From Dipteris shenzhenensis (Eukaryota > Polypodiophyta > Polypodiopsida > Gleicheniales): a stretch of 64,000 nt of DNA. Where the stretch lies: the NCBI GenBank assembly GCA_047967505.1, contig CM106541.1, one strand, 5' to 3'. Both the position numbers and the translations under genes were made by a program. Shown here piece by piece: positions 50,289 through 63,380 of this stretch. Each line of letters starts with the position of its first letter. The first letter of the stretch is position 1. The notes beneath the pieces were generated by a model that saw nothing but the letters and a program-made list of their open reading frames with translations, was not told where the DNA came from and ran no database searches.

Positions 50289-53060
50289 CCATGAGGGTCT
50301 CCCAAACCACCCTGGCTACAACATCAGGTGCCATCTAACCCACTCCAAAGAAAGTCCTGACAGGTCTCATGAGCTGAGATATACAACCTCTAGATCAGCA
50401 TCAACAAGAGCAAACGAACCAAGCAGTAGTAGCCAATAATACATGGTTCATAACCACTACTCTGAATGCAAGGTCAAGGCTGGGGAAGAACTCCAAAAAA
50501 TGAGTTTCCTCCTAATGCTCTCCAACACGAGAGCAAACTGTTGTGCTGGAGAAATGCCCACCCCAACCTGGCATCCTAAGTACCTAATGGAAACACCCCT
50601 TTAAATCCAAGTGAATTCTATGTCAATCCCCTAGTCTGGAGTGTCCTCATCACTAATCCAAAAGACACTAGATTTGTTCCAATTAATATGGGCCCTTGCT
50701 GCAGTGCAAATTAAATCCAAGGCTGTCCTGAAAGAGGTGAGTGTCTGCGGTGTGGCATCCAAAAAAATAGCCATATCATCTGCCAACTCACTATCCAAAA
50801 GCTCATCCTCCTGCCTCAATGGAAGACTCAGCCCTATAATATCAGCTTGAGCTCTAAGGTAGCAGCTTTGGCCCACAAATAAAAAGAGAAAGGGGGCTAA
50901 AAGGGCATCCCTGATTGACCGATCTGGTAATTTGAAATCTGTCTACCCTGACTCCACCAATGAGAACCTGGCTATGGGCTTATCTGTAGAGAGTTGACAC
51001 CCCTCTGATCCACGCATTTGTGAATCCAAAGCGAGCGAGGGTACGCTCTAGAAAACCCCATTCTACTTTGTCATAAGCTTTCTCAAAGTGCAAGAGTAGA
51101 ATGGCAAGCCTATGGCCATTATCCATGGCCCATTCACCAGCCTTCCAAAATGAGAAAATATTATCAAAGATGCTTCTACCATGCACAAAACCCGTCTACG
51201 TATCATGTATAAGATCTGGAAGAAAGGGCTGCAGACATATGCCGATTGATTTTGCTAGGATTTTGTACAAAGTGCCCAACAAAGTGATCGGTCTCCACTG
51301 AGACCCTAAATTCGTGCAACCCCCTTTTGGGATAAGATGAATGAGGCCCTCATTGAGTTTGGCATCTCACCCGAGTCGCAAACACCTTGTAGGGCTAAGG
51401 TAATGTGATACCAAATCTGATCCCAAATGAAATAAAGAAAGAGGGTGAAGCCCATTTGAACCAGGGCACTTGCCCTTGTGAAAGGCTGAGAGAACAGCAG
51501 TCCTGAACTCTATGTTGGTGAATGGTGCATCAAGTGAGACTATCATATCTCCAGTCAGCAACATAGGTAAGTGCTGCCAAATAATAACTCGAGCATCATC
51601 TCTGGCCTGAGTGTCAGGATCTGCTGTAATAAGGGAGGCATAGAAATCTGTAGCTACCTGCAAGATGGTATCTGGATGCTTGTTGACCCTACCTCCCGTC
51701 TGAGTCCAAAATAACTCCTTGGTATGACAGGCATACTCTGCTCTTTGAACCAACAATGACTGTGAAAGGAAGGTGTGGTACCACATCCAAGGAACAGGAC
51801 TCAATCTGATGACCTCGAACCAAAATGGCCCGAGAGGAGTCAAGTCTCTCATAGAATACCTGAGGCCCTGTAAGAGAGAGCCAAGCCACTGAGCCCCATG
51901 TCATAAAGAATGGAGAGTGGGCAAAGTGACTGACATAAAGAATGGAGAGTGGGCAAAGTGACTGAAAATCTTGGCTACCCCCATCCAAATCATCCTTGCC
52001 TGTCTGCAATCCCATAAACAATGCTGAATAGTCTCCGAAGCAGAGAGGCAACGAGGGCAAGTAGGGTCGCGGCTCCGAACCTGGATCTCCAAAGATTCAC
52101 TGCAATCCCACCATTTTTGGAACTGATTTAGCCAACTGAACCCAAAATAAGAGCTTTGGGCCCTTTTTGTAGTCTTGTGCTAAAATTAGCAATTTTTATT
52201 TGCACCACTCTTTTGGCCCCCCTGTTGCACACTTTGGCCCTAGGAATTAATTGCCCAGTAACTGGGCGCACATTCACGGCCTACTAGGGAATTGTAATTC
52301 CCCATGGCCGAACCCTCACGCCCCAGAGGCTCAAGGCAATCACGTGTAAATTACGGGAGTCGCAAATCAAAAGTTCCATAAATTCACGTCCTCATGACAA
52401 GTGGACACCCTAGGTGTAATGCATAATGTCCCACCTCTGTCCAGAGCCCAATCATCCACATAAAATCGATCAATCCATGCATTGATAGGCATGTACAAGA
52501 AAATTGGAGTGATTGCGGCTGAGTGTGAAAAGCATCATCATGCCAAGCATCTCTGCCACTGTACTGAAATAGCGAGGCATCCGAGTCTAGGGAATGTAAA
52601 CCACCTTCCCTACCACCTCTTGTATCTGTGGGTATTTCAACCATGTTGAAATCACGCCCAATGATCCGAGACTCTGCAATGCACGACCAAGAAAGCAGCT
52701 CCTTCCACAAAAGGACATGGTCCCCTCTTGAATTGGGGGCATAAAGGTTTAAGAAACCAACCTTACGCCCACCAATCAAAAGACTGACCCACTGAGCTCT
52801 AGAGGGAACTATGATCCCATGTCCAATCACCAAGGGTAGCGTAGAAGAAGAAACTGAAATACAAGTACCTCCCTTGGTGCCCAACACGGGTGACCAAAAA
52901 GTATGCCCTGAAAGAAGCTTACCCGACTCGGCACAATCCCTCACATCCAGTTTGTGTTCCTGAATCATGAAACCCTGAGTTCGGAATAGTACTAGAGTCC
53001 CAAACACCCTGCACAGCGATGAGGTAATGTAATCCCCAATCTCATCCAACAGGGAAAAAA
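50289..53060 (-). mobile_element. LINE-alpha mosaic, minus strand
   Basis: 53000-52384: endonuclease part (QEHKLDVRDCAESGKLLSGH, IGRDFNMVEIPTDTRG). 52115-51770: zf-RVT part (CPRCLSASETIQHCLWDC). 51770-50289: linker, RT start (KGKCPGSNGL), LLLHFEKAYDKVEWGFLERT and the catalytic ELADDMAIFLDA near 50780, to VARVVWETL. The zf-RVT part lies upstream of RT, the wrong order, and 52120-52385 is unrelated sequence, so at least two copies or rearrangements are combined. Confidence 0.82.
52120..52385. other. Unclassified 265-bp insert
   Basis: Not LINE-like; contains the inverted repeat GGGAATTGTAATTCCC (about 52279-52294). Source unknown. Confidence 0.4.
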
Positions 53061-53233
53061 AAATATGGTGAAAGTGCATCTCTAAGGGAAGTAAAAGTCC
53101 AAATTGAAAATCCTTGAAAGATGTCACATGGCACTTGGAAGAGATAGAAGAGGCCAAAGGGGGTACATAGTCCCTGCACCTCCTTGATTTAGTTTTAAAT
53201 CTATTGGAATCCCTAATAGTAGGATATCTTGTT

Positions 53234-53685
<452 letters not shown>

Positions 53686-53717
53686 TATTGGAATCCCTAA
53701 TAGTAGGATATCTTGTT

Positions 53718-53816
53718 GATTTTGTGCTATCTTGTACGCAGAGTTCTTGATGTCCCATGGGCCCATTTTGGCCTTTAGTGGACAATAATACACTTTCTTT
53801 CTTTCTTTCTTTCTCA
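53718..53816 (+). mobile_element. Second LINE-delta-like 3' end with (TTTC)n tail
   Basis: TGTCCCATGGGCCCATTTTGGCC and TGGACAATAATACACTTTC resemble the end of LINE-delta and are followed by (TTTC)n. The newer copy (53234-53685) is inserted in front of it. Confidence 0.6.
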
Positions 53817-54694
53817 TATGGATAGCCCAATGAGCATGGAACAATGATAAGGGAACCATCCCAAGTAGTATTCTAGCCCAAACACACAATGATGCACTCC
53901 GGATGCACCATATGTTTGCTATTAGAGGCACAATAGAGGGGGATAAAATCTATCCGTTGGCTATTTTATCCACTTTACAAAAGAAGTCAATGCAAGCTTG
54001 GGTGTAGCCATTTTTTAAAAGGTTTGGGCATGTATTGTAAATTGGTAAATTGCTTGACCCATACCTTATGCATTGCCCAAAAGAAATTGGTAACTTTCTT
54101 GACCCATAACCTATGCATTTTAAATTGGTAACTTGCTTGACCCATAATTTATGCATCGCTTGACCCTAACTTGCCCAAAAGAATTTGACAAACTTTGTTT
54201 GCCAATCCTCAGATAAGTGGACATAATCCAACAAGGTTAGGGGACCTTGGGATTAAGGAAAGCATGCTAACATGGGACTAGATGACAACACTAGCAAAGG
54301 ACCAGGCTGTTATATTTAGCTAGGACACTTTCCATAAAGCGGGTTGCTCTTCTATATAAGAGTGGCCAAGGCTATTGTGTTGGTATTCAATGTGCACACT
54401 ACACTAGATGGTATGGTATGGATCTTGAGCTTAGACTCTTGCCTTCTACATGGTGGATCATGAAATACTATATCAATGGTTCCTTGGGATGGGTTCTAGT
54501 GTATGGGACGCCAGAGGTATGGGCATGGGCTTTTGGGAATCTGATTTCTAGCCCATAGTCAAATGGTGCCAAGTATGTGTTCTGATAGTGCGATGCATTT
54601 CTGCAGATTGCTAAAGTGTCATGAAGTAGTCTTTATTGCAATTGATGAAGCATGGTGTAGGGCTCCTTGTGTGCTAAGAGAAGGTCGGGATAAT
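53817..54694. other. No identifiable gene; contains a short tandem repeat
   Basis: Apart from the repeat at 54039-54165 nothing was recognised on either strand. Confidence 0.4.
54039..54165. repeat. Three imperfect tandem copies, about 37-46 bp each
   Basis: ATTGGTAA, CTTGACCCATA and TATGCAT recur three times in the same order (TTGGTAAATTGCTTGACCC, then TTGGTAACTTTCTTGACCC, then TTGGTAACTTGCTTGACCC). Confidence 0.8.
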
Positions 54695-54802
54695 CTATAA
54701 AAAAATATTATTCAAACCATGGTGCCTCATGGGAGCCCTTGTGCTTGAAGTTATCTGCATACAAGGTTTGTCAATTGCTTGCCCTTTTCTTGAACCGATG
54801 AA

Positions 54803-57800
54803 GCAAGATTTGCCCTTATGAAGAGCACGAAGTGCAGTCTTGAATTCGACATTGGTGAAGGGTGCATCCAGCAAGGCTCTCATATGTGGTTTCACCAAAA
54901 GTTGAATATGCTGCCAAATATGAGACCTAGCATCATCTCTAGTTGGTGTACCCTGATCTACTGCAAGAAGGGAGGCATAAAAATCAGTAGCTATATGTAT
55001 GACGGCATCATGATCTATCTGTAATACCCAGTCTGAGTCAATAAGTTGTGTGACACTCTCTCTACTATGTCTCGGTCCATGAATAGAGAAGAAATGCTTA
55101 TTGACTCTATCACCCACTTGAATCCAAAAGGAGTCTCGTGCATGAAAGGCATACTCTGCTCTCTGATCCAGCAATGTCCATTGATGATCTCTCGCTGTAG
55201 TAGCAAGGAAATCCTAGATCCGATCATCTGTAGGCCGTTTCTTCTCTTCCCTCTATAGGGCTGTCAATTGCTGCCAAAGACCAACCTCGTGTTTGAGAAT
55301 CTCATGTCTCCTGGTACTCACGACCGAGTGATAGAAGTCAATAATACCATAAAGGGCTGCTGCCAGATGTAAAGGGGATGGCACATATGAGAGTGAGGCT
55401 CTCCTCTACATAGAGGGCATTTGGAATCCTGATACTGGCAGATCGACCTCTCCTATAAGGTTCGAAAATCATCAAAACCATTGGAAAGTGGTCTGAAGTA
55501 GAGCCCCGAGATTGCAAACTAAGCCACCTCTATCCAAATCATGAACATAAAATTCCATTAATGCCATGAATCGGCATCTGACATTTGGTTGGATGATGCC
55601 TTTCACACTCCAAAGAGTGAATGCCTCCTTCTCTACCCCCTTTTGAAAGCAGCTCCACCATGTTGAAGTCACCTCCCATAACCCATGAATCTGTAATGGG
55701 GGCCCAAGAGAGAAGTTCTCTTCCAAAAAAGGATACGGTCCCCTTGATTATTAATCTTATGTCCCCCAATCAAAAGAATGACCCACTAAGCTCTGGAGGG
55801 AAACATGATTCCGTGTCCAACAACTGGGGGAAGAATAGAATCTGAGACTAGAATGCAAGTCCCACCCCTAGTGCCCAAAATGGGTGACTAAAACGCATGA
55901 CCTAAAAGCAATTTACTTGACTTTCCACAAGCTGGGCATTCAGCTTGTGTTCTTGAATAAGAAGAATATAGATGGCACAGGAATGAAGCCAAGTATGAAT
56001 AGTCTGCCTACAACGGTGATGTGGCACATCATCAAGGCCCTATATGTTCCAACCAACAATCCTCATATACAGGAGGAAATAGCATGGAACACCTTATTCA
56101 ACTAGTGGCAGAAATAAACCCCTATAGGAAGGAAAACCTCCTACTCGAAGAGCGAGTGAGGGAGAGAACCAAGTGGAGGAAAATCCATGGGGCAAAGAAC
56201 TTGTTCACCTGAGGAGGAAGGCACATTGTCAAAAGGAATACTAATCCCTACCTCATCAAATGGGGAGGGTGCAAAATATTCCTTATGATAGTCTGCTAGA
56301 TCCACTAAGGCCAAAAAGGAGTTCCTAAAAATCAAGCCTGGAATCGGGGTACAAAAATCCCCGCAATCAAAACCAGAGAGACAATATGTACAACCCATTT
56401 CCCTCGATCCATGAGGGGGACCGCGGACAAGCTGCTCAGAAGAGCCATGAGCACAAAGATATGTAGAGGCTCCAGGATTAGTCCTATCCAAGAATAAATC
56501 ATCAACAATAACGGCCTGATCAAGGTGAGGAGATACAATCAGCTCAATGGGAGGAGCTGCAATCGAGTCAATGGGAGGAGCTGTAATTTGGGCAACATTC
56601 AGAGCAGAGGTATCCGAGCTAAAAAGGGGGTAGCCTCATGTACAAGTCTGGTCGCAACCTAAAGAGGATCGAGAGAGTCACTAGTTGCAACTAGAATACA
56701 GATGGTGGGGGAGGGTCCAAGATGAGTGGGGGGGCCATCCTGATTTGTAGGTGGTGGAGGAGCACAGACACTAGCCGAAACCCGATGGGAGACGACGGGT
56801 GCTAGTCGGTCGTGCGGCATGTGTCAAAAGGGAAGGCGGTGCTAGAGGAAGGAGTTGTACTAGAAGGCTTTTTGGGCCTCTTCTACCTTCTTGGGCAACC
56901 CCAAAAAAATGCCCAAAGGTCCTACAACACTAGTTCTATCTGCCCGCAATCTCAACTCTCTATCGAAAGAAAGAACCATCATGGGACTGGAGCACGATAT
57001 GGTCATCCGATATATAAGGGTCATAAACAACAACCCTAACTCTAGGAAGCCCATCTGATTGGTTGCCTTTGCTGCTGTGAAGAGGGTAACCTAGGGAGGG
57101 GGTGATCTCTGTGACTGCTCCAAAGGAAGCTTCAATCGAGGCAAGTAGCCGATGATATACTTCAAGAAGGCCGAAAAATTTGATGAAGAGAGAAGTGACC
57201 TGGCTATCCTCTTCTACTTGGGTCAAATCCAATGGGTTGGCTTTGAGCACGATGCTTGCAATCTCTAGAATATCAAAGACCACCTAGAAGAAGCCACGTC
57301 CCGACAAACAAACATCTTTAAGATGGGGGATGAGGCTCAAGGGGAAAGCCGCAAGCATCCAATCTCTAACTTGAAGTCTGGAAGGATGAGATCCATAGAT
57401 GTGATTGAAGATGGTGGCGGAAGACTCCAATTCCACATCTTTTGCAGCAACTTATCTTTTGAATATGTGCATGTTCTTGTGGCCAGTGGAAGTGGATTGG
57501 GATTGACTAAATGCGCCATTTGTCAATCGAAGGTGAGAGGTCGAGTCAAACTGAGAAAGGAAAGCTTTTCTATCTGTAGGGGGTTGAAAGGAAGAGGAAA
57601 AAGGAAGAAAAAGGAAGAGGGAAAAGGAAGAATAAGGAAGAAGAAGGGAAAGGGTCTAAGAAGAGGAGGTGGAAGAGGCTGAGAAGGCGGGAGAGGAAAA
57701 GAGTGGAGCTGGAAGTAGGAAGAGGTGAGAGAGGGCTAAGAGGGGGGCAGGGGAAGAAAAGAGGATGCGAGGGGGACTAAGAAGGGAGGTGAGGGGTAGG

Positions 57801-57862
57801 GAAAGTGGGTGGGGAGGCAGGAAAGGGGGGGCAGAGGGGAAGATAGGAGGTGGGTAGATAAT
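54803..57862 (-). mobile_element. LINE-alpha 5' half (leader, ORF1, endonuclease, linker), minus strand
   Basis: A purine-rich plus strand at 57560-57862 is the leader. ORF1 (about 57520-56850) has TRTCTYSKDKLLQ and LFIKFFGLLEVYHRLLASIE. The endonuclease (55980-55470) is badly broken (VMGGDFNMVELLSKGG). Linker and RT start follow: MLDQRAEYAFHARDSFWIQV, GPRHSRESVTQLIDSDWVLQ, ending LRALHKGK at about 54803. Many stops show an old copy. Confidence 0.85.
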
Positions 57863-58298
57863 TTTATAACATGTAAGTGTTGTATAACCACAAGATGCTG
57901 CAGCATAAAAAAAATTGAAGAGATTCACGAAGGCGACATAGTAACAGATATAATCCTCTTCTGTTGCCTTAGAAAAATAACAGTGATGTAACTGATCTAT
58001 AGCCTCACACCCGTACACGGTTTGTTGGCTTACCCGTACGTATGCATGGCGGTTTCTCGAGAGACCATGCATTTCAAACGCTTGCTGCCACGTCCTTTAG
58101 CCAATCATCCATTTCTCTAAGGTGCAAAATCACCCCCCCATGAGAGGATTCTCCCAACAACTTTCAGGCTTGTATTAGTGAGGAGGACGTTCTTTCTTAG
58201 GGCGTGGAGAGGTAGTCCTTTATTCTATGAACTTGCTAGCCTAGTTTGGAAGTTTCATCCATGTTCTTGGTTTCTTTTAGGATTTGTATATGTTGACC
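57863..58298. other. No identifiable gene
   Basis: Unclassified flank between two LINE-alpha copies. TGTTGAC at 58291-58297 is the candidate target duplication of the next element. Confidence 0.4.
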
Positions 58299-58348
58299 TT
58301 TTTTTTTTTTTTTGCAAAAAAGAGACTTCTATTAAGTATTAAAGAAAA

Positions 58349-58371
58349 CCGTTAGAGCAAGCTCCATACGG
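58349..58371 (-). promoter_or_regulatory. LINE-alpha 3'-terminal hairpin
   Basis: The minus strand CCGTATGGAGCTTGCTCTAACGG folds with a 10-bp stem and one bulged A. Relative to 27209-27229 (CGCATAGAGCTTGCTCTAGCG) a C-G pair has become T-A, so both sides changed together. Confidence 0.5.
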
Positions 58372-58765
58372 GAATACGGGATACACCATGCAATGCATGA
58401 AAAGCTCAAGAGCCAAAAAGAAAGGATTGGGGCTGATAGTGCCATCTCAATCCGGTAGCAACCTCCGAGAAAAAGGGAGGACCCCTCCAAACTCGAAGAA
58501 ATACAGTCCTCCTAGAAGAGGCTTCCTGTGAAGGGCCCTGCATGCTAGCCCAAATGGCTATCAAAGTGTGAACCGTGTCACTCCAAATACCCGTGAATAC
58601 CTGTGATGGGTGTATCTGGGTGTCATCCAAGGCCTCTGTGCATCTGGCTCTCCAAATGTGCCAAGACGAAAAGCTAGCCCAAATCTCCCAAGAGGTGTCC
58701 ACTGAAACATGTGAAGCTCTGAAAGAAATATGTGGTACATCCTGAAGAGAGCAGGGCTCTATCAC

Positions 58766-59732
58766 CTGTCAGCAGATCAAGAGTGCCCAAGAAGAAGGCT
58801 CACCCTCGGCCCAGTAAGGGATAACCATGCGACCGAGCCCACAGTCATGAAGAAAGGGGAAGTATGAAAAATGCTGAGTATCTGAGCAACTCCTTTCCAA
58901 ACAATTCTCGCTTGATTGCAGCCCCAAACGCAATGTCGCACTGACGACTTTGCAGAATGACAGCGAGGGCAAGTGGGATCAGCCCCAAATGGTGATCTCC
59001 ATAGGTTCACTGCAATCCCTCCATGAATAGAAAGCCAAAAGAAAAGAGTGATCTTTCTATTTCTGAGGGATTTCCAGAGCTTCCTCTAGAAATTCCTACA
59101 CAAATCTACGGTGATGAAGAACCTATCCCAATGGGGAGCTCTGGAGGGAATCCAACCTCTACTGCTCAGCTGAAATCTCCTGGCATTACCAACCGTGAAA
59201 CAAAAGAAGGGAATTCCCCTCTCTCGGTGCCCATGATCTATCCACTCCCACTCTCCTGGGTCCCACTGCAAGCACCTGATGGTGCACCTCCATATAACCA
59301 CAACCTCCAGGATCCCAGGGCCAAGAGCAGAGGGTCGGGGTCTAAGTACCACTACAAGCCCGCTCCATGGTCCACAAAACCAGCAATCCTGACAGGCTGA
59401 AAGGCAAACTCTAGAAGAATATCATCCGTGGATCTAGAGAGTATACCTCCATCCCCGACGTCAAAGACCAGAGCATCTTCCCCGAGACCTCGAAGAGCGA
59501 TCACCTGTAGAGGAACTACTGTCCTTGAAAAAGCTCCCATCCAAGTGGTGTAAGTAATAGGCATCTCAATTGTCCATTCCATTGGGATGGCTGCATCTAT
59601 CTGCTGAATCCTGCATGCTACCCCTCTGACGTGACTCACGGGCTGTAGCCTCTGATCCTTAGGTAGCCTGATAAAAGCCTTCCAAGTGCCTACTGTGTAG
59701 GCGGGGCCTCTCTCCCATCCAGACCACTGCAT
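58766..59732 (-). pseudogene. LINE-alpha post-RT and zf-RVT region
   Basis: MQWSGWERGPAYTVGTWKAF (59732) through LEFAFQPVRIAGFVDHG, then the TIRCLQWDPGEWEWID block and zf-RVT: NLWRSPFGADPTCPRCHSAK and HCVWGCNQARIVWKGVAQIL (59010-58870). The CxxC and HCxxxC zinc ligands are kept. Frameshifts separate the blocks. Confidence 0.87.
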
Positions 59733-59929
59733 ATAATGGGAAGTGCCCAGAGGTTTGTCATGCTCATCAAGTATACTATCGTTCCAAATGATCGGCTACC
59801 TATCAATCTCTTCAAGGGAAGAGGGCGGAACCCTTCGAAGAGTGTTCCTGAAGCTCCCCCAAGCTTTGAGGATGGCAGTCATGAGAGGAGAGGCAGGAGA
59901 CCTGCGAGAGGCGGAAGTAAAAATCCAGC

Positions 59930-61104
59930 GAGGGCTGTTTGGAAAGAATCAAGTGACTGCAAAGAGGCCTCAATAAAAATAGCAGTGTCATCAGCCAACT
60001 CATAGTCAAGAAGCTCTTGCTCCTGTCTCAAGGGCAATCTCAACCCACAAAGCTCAACCTAAGATCTAAGGAAGATACTCATAGCTTTTGCCACAAAGAG
60101 AAAGAGGAAGGGGGCTAAAGGGCATCCCTGACGAACTGATCTGGAAATATGAAACTCGTCACCCCTTACCCCTCCAATCAAAACCTAGCTGTGGGCTGAT
60201 CTGTAAAGGGAGGCCACCCCTCTAATCCATGCATCTGAAAATCCAAACCATAGAAGAGTGCCCTCAAGAAAACCCCAATCTACTCTGTCATAGGCTTTCT
60301 CAAAGTCCAGGAGTAGAACTGCCAGCCTCTGCACGCTCTGCATAGCCTACTCTGTGGCTTCCCAAAAGAAAAATATATTATCAAATATGCTCCTGCCATG
60401 CACAAAGCCTGTCTGAGTATCATGGATGAGGTATGGAAGAAGGAGCTGCAACCGGATGCTGATCGCCTTGGCCAGGATTTTGTTCAGAGTGCCCAAAAGA
60501 GTGATGGGTCTCCAATGGGATACAAAATTCATGTTGCCACCTTTCGGGATAAGGTGTATGAGTCCCTCGGTTAGTGAGTCAAGCATCTCACCCGAGTCCC
60601 AAATGCCCTACAGGGCTGAAGTAATATGATCACCTATCATATCCCAAAAGGCTGTAAAAAAAAGGGTAAGACCATCGGAACCAGGGCATTTGCCCTTATG
60701 AAGGGCAGAGAGAGCACTCTTGAACTCTGTGTTGGTAAAGCATGCATCAAGTGAGCATATCATCTGTGGTGTGACCAACACAGCTAAACTCTGCCAAATC
60801 TCATCTCTAGCCACATCTCTGGCCTGTGTGTCAGGATCTACAGAAAGAAGGGAGGCATAGAAAGTTGTCACTAAGTACATGAGGGTATCCGGATAAGACT
60901 GTAAAACGCCATCAGAGTCAATAAGCTGCATGACACTCTCTCTACTATGTCTGGGACCAAGTGTAGAGAAAAAGTGTTTATTGACTCTCCCTCCCATCTA
61001 TATCCAAAAGGACTCCCGTGCATGGAAGGCATACTTTGCTCAGTGATCAAGTAATGTCTGCAAGTGAGCCCTTGCCGTAGCAAGGCGCTCCTGTACCCAA
61101 GCAT
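59930..61104 (-). pseudogene. LINE-alpha linker and RT with C-terminal deletion
   Basis: Linker REEQKQPLDAWVQERLATAR, then KHFFSTLGPRHSRESVMQLI, HKGKCPGSDGLTLFF, RPITLLGTLNKILAKAISIR, and the catalytic ELADDTAIFIEA near 59990. It then jumps at about 59935 to the post-RT WIFTSASRRSPASPLM segment, skipping the RT C-terminal domain (RYLGCQVG onward). Several stops are present. Confidence 0.87.
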
Positions 61105-62118
61105 CTAATGGTTGTTTCTGCTCCTCCCTCTGCAAGGCTGCCAACTGCCGGTGGATACCAATCTCCTGCCTGAGTACCTCACCTCGCCGAGCACTAGCAA
61201 CGGAGTGATAAAAGTCGCTGATACTGGCAAGTGCTGTGGCCACATGTGAAGGACCGGCCACCCCCCCTGCATGTGAGAAACCCAGAGCTCCAAGACTGCC
61301 TCTGTAAGGGTCTCATCCATGTATAAGGCATCGGGGATCCTGACACAGTGAGACCGTCCTCTCAGATGGGGCTCTGAGATGGACAAAACTACTGGAAAAT
61401 GGTCGGAAGTGGAAACACCAGGTGCAATGCAAACTGTCCCCCCTCTATCAAGAGCTGAGTCATCCACATAGAATCTGTCAAGCCAGGCATGGATAGGCAT
61501 CTGCACCCTATGGTTCGACCATGAAAACAAAAGTGACTGAGACTGAACATGAAATGCATCATCTAACCAAACATCTCTGCCACTGAATCTGAACAAGAAG
61601 GCATCCCAAGCTGCTCTCTCGAGGGAATGAATACCACCTTCTCTGCCCCCTTGCTTATCAGAAGGTGCCTCAACCATGTTGAAGTCACCTCCAATAATCC
61701 ACGAATCTGCATTGTCAGCCCACGAGAGCAAATCTTTCCAAAACAGAACACGGTCCCCTCTGTTGTTCGGAGCATAGAGGTTGAGGAAACCAACCTTACA
61801 TCAGTTAATAAGAAGTAAAACCCACTAGGCCCTGAAGGGGGTTATGGTACCGTGTCCAATGATCAGAGGGAGAGTAGAATCTGAAACTGATATGCATGTA
61901 CCTCCTCTGGTTCCCAAGGCAGGAAGCCAAAAAGTCCGGCCTGAAAGTAGCTTACTTGACTTGGAGCAATCTCTGACATCTAGTTTGTGTTCCTGAAGAA
62001 AAAGCATGTCTAGGGAACCACTTGAAACACCTGGATGGAGCTGATTCCTGATCAGCTGTCTGCGACGGTGATGAGGGATGCCGCCCAATCCCTGTATATT
62101 CCAACTGGCTATCCTCAT
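61105..62118 (-). pseudogene. LINE-alpha endonuclease, nearly complete
   Basis: Starts at the ATG of MRIASWNIQGLGGIPHHRRR (62118). Motifs in order: MLFLQEHKLDVRDC, GKLLSGRTFWLPALGTRGGT, SWIIGGDFNMVEAPSDKQGG, LDRFYVDDSALDRGG, STSDHFPVVLSISEPH. All catalytic motifs (WN, E, DFN, SDH) are present. An amber stop and a frameshift near 61800-61825 break it into two frames (62118-61825 and 61731-61105). Confidence 0.88.
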
Positions 62119-62299
62119 CGGCGGGAGGAAGCGGGTTGGAATACCTTACCCGACCTGGTGGCGGAAAAAGAACCCTCCATCCGAGCTGACCTCCTACCAT
62201 ACGCACGAGGTCCAAAGGGAGGAAAGTCCACAGGTGAGAGAGAGAAAGATCTCTCAAAAGGGATGCCGATAACTGGCTCTATGAAAGTGGAAGGTACAA

Positions 62300-63380
62300 A
62301 ATCATCATCTGGGAGGTCAGAGAGGTCCTCCAAAGTGGAAAAGGAGTTCCGTTGAGCCAATCCTGGGGAGGGGGTACGAAGGATTCTTACCGAAGCAGGG
62401 AGAGAATGTACGACCCCCTTCCCTCTATCCACAGAAGGAGGCACACGTACTGAATCCTGATCAAGAAGTGTTGTGGATGAGGTGCCAACAACCCGGGCTG
62501 CTGAGGAAGGTACAACCTGATCCTAGGGTGGAGTCGAGCAAGGCTCCTGAACACTAGTCTCCTCCCGAGGCTCCAAGGGGGTAGCCTCCGAAGCGGTGGA
62601 TGTGTGATCTGAAGTAGAGGGCCTAACCGTGATCGGAACCCACCGTGGGCCAGAGGTGGTGCGGGGTGTGGTGCAGGAGGGACTCCTGGTCCTGCCGACC
62701 TGCAACCTCAAATCTCTGGCGGAAGAAGGATCCATCGGGTCGCTGTAGCATGATGTGGTCATCTGAAATATTAGGGTCCAGGACAATGACCCTAACTTGG
62801 GTACCCCATCCATCCTGACCGCCTCAGCAGCCGAAGAGGGCTCGCCAGGAAGAGGGGGGATCTCTGCTACCACACCAAACCTCTTGCCAATAACTGAAAG
62901 AAGCCGGTGATAAACTAAGGGAAGACCGGGGAACTTGATGAAAACAGAAGCTCCCTGCTTCTCCTCTTCGACTGGGTCAAAGATCAGTTGAAAGGGAAAC
63001 AAAAAAATCCTCCTGTAGCCTAGAAATAGAAACTCGGCCTGTAGTAGGTCTCTCGTGATGTCCGGGGAATCTAGGCACACTTGAAAGAAACCTCGTCCCA
63101 ACAAACGAACATCCTTAAGGTGGGGGGCGAGCTCCTAGGGAAGCGCCGCAAGCATCCAATCTCTAGCTTGTGACCTGGAGGGGTGGGAGCCATGGATGCG
63201 TGCGAAGAGAGTCGTGGAACTGGAGGGGGGGAGCCATGGATGCTCCAAATCCTTTTGCAACTGCTGTAGCTCGTCTTTTGAGAAAGTGACCGTTCTGGCG
63301 GCTGGTGTGGGTGGTAACGGATTGACTGAGTGGGAACCCATTCGTCAATCGAGGTGGAAAAGGCCAATTCAAACGCAAGG
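62300..63380 (-). pseudogene. LINE-alpha ORF1
   Basis: Begins in the region of RTVTFSKDELQQLQKDLEHP (about 63280) and continues with MLGRGFFQVCLDSPDITRDL (63104), FLFPFQLIFDPVEEEKQGAS, VFIKFPGLPLVYHRLLSVIG. This is the N-terminal RNA-binding-like domain (DUF4283 type). A low-complexity serine/threonine/proline tail (MPPSVDRGKG region, near 62440) precedes ORF2. No zinc knuckle is evident, unlike in LINE-beta. Confidence 0.8.
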
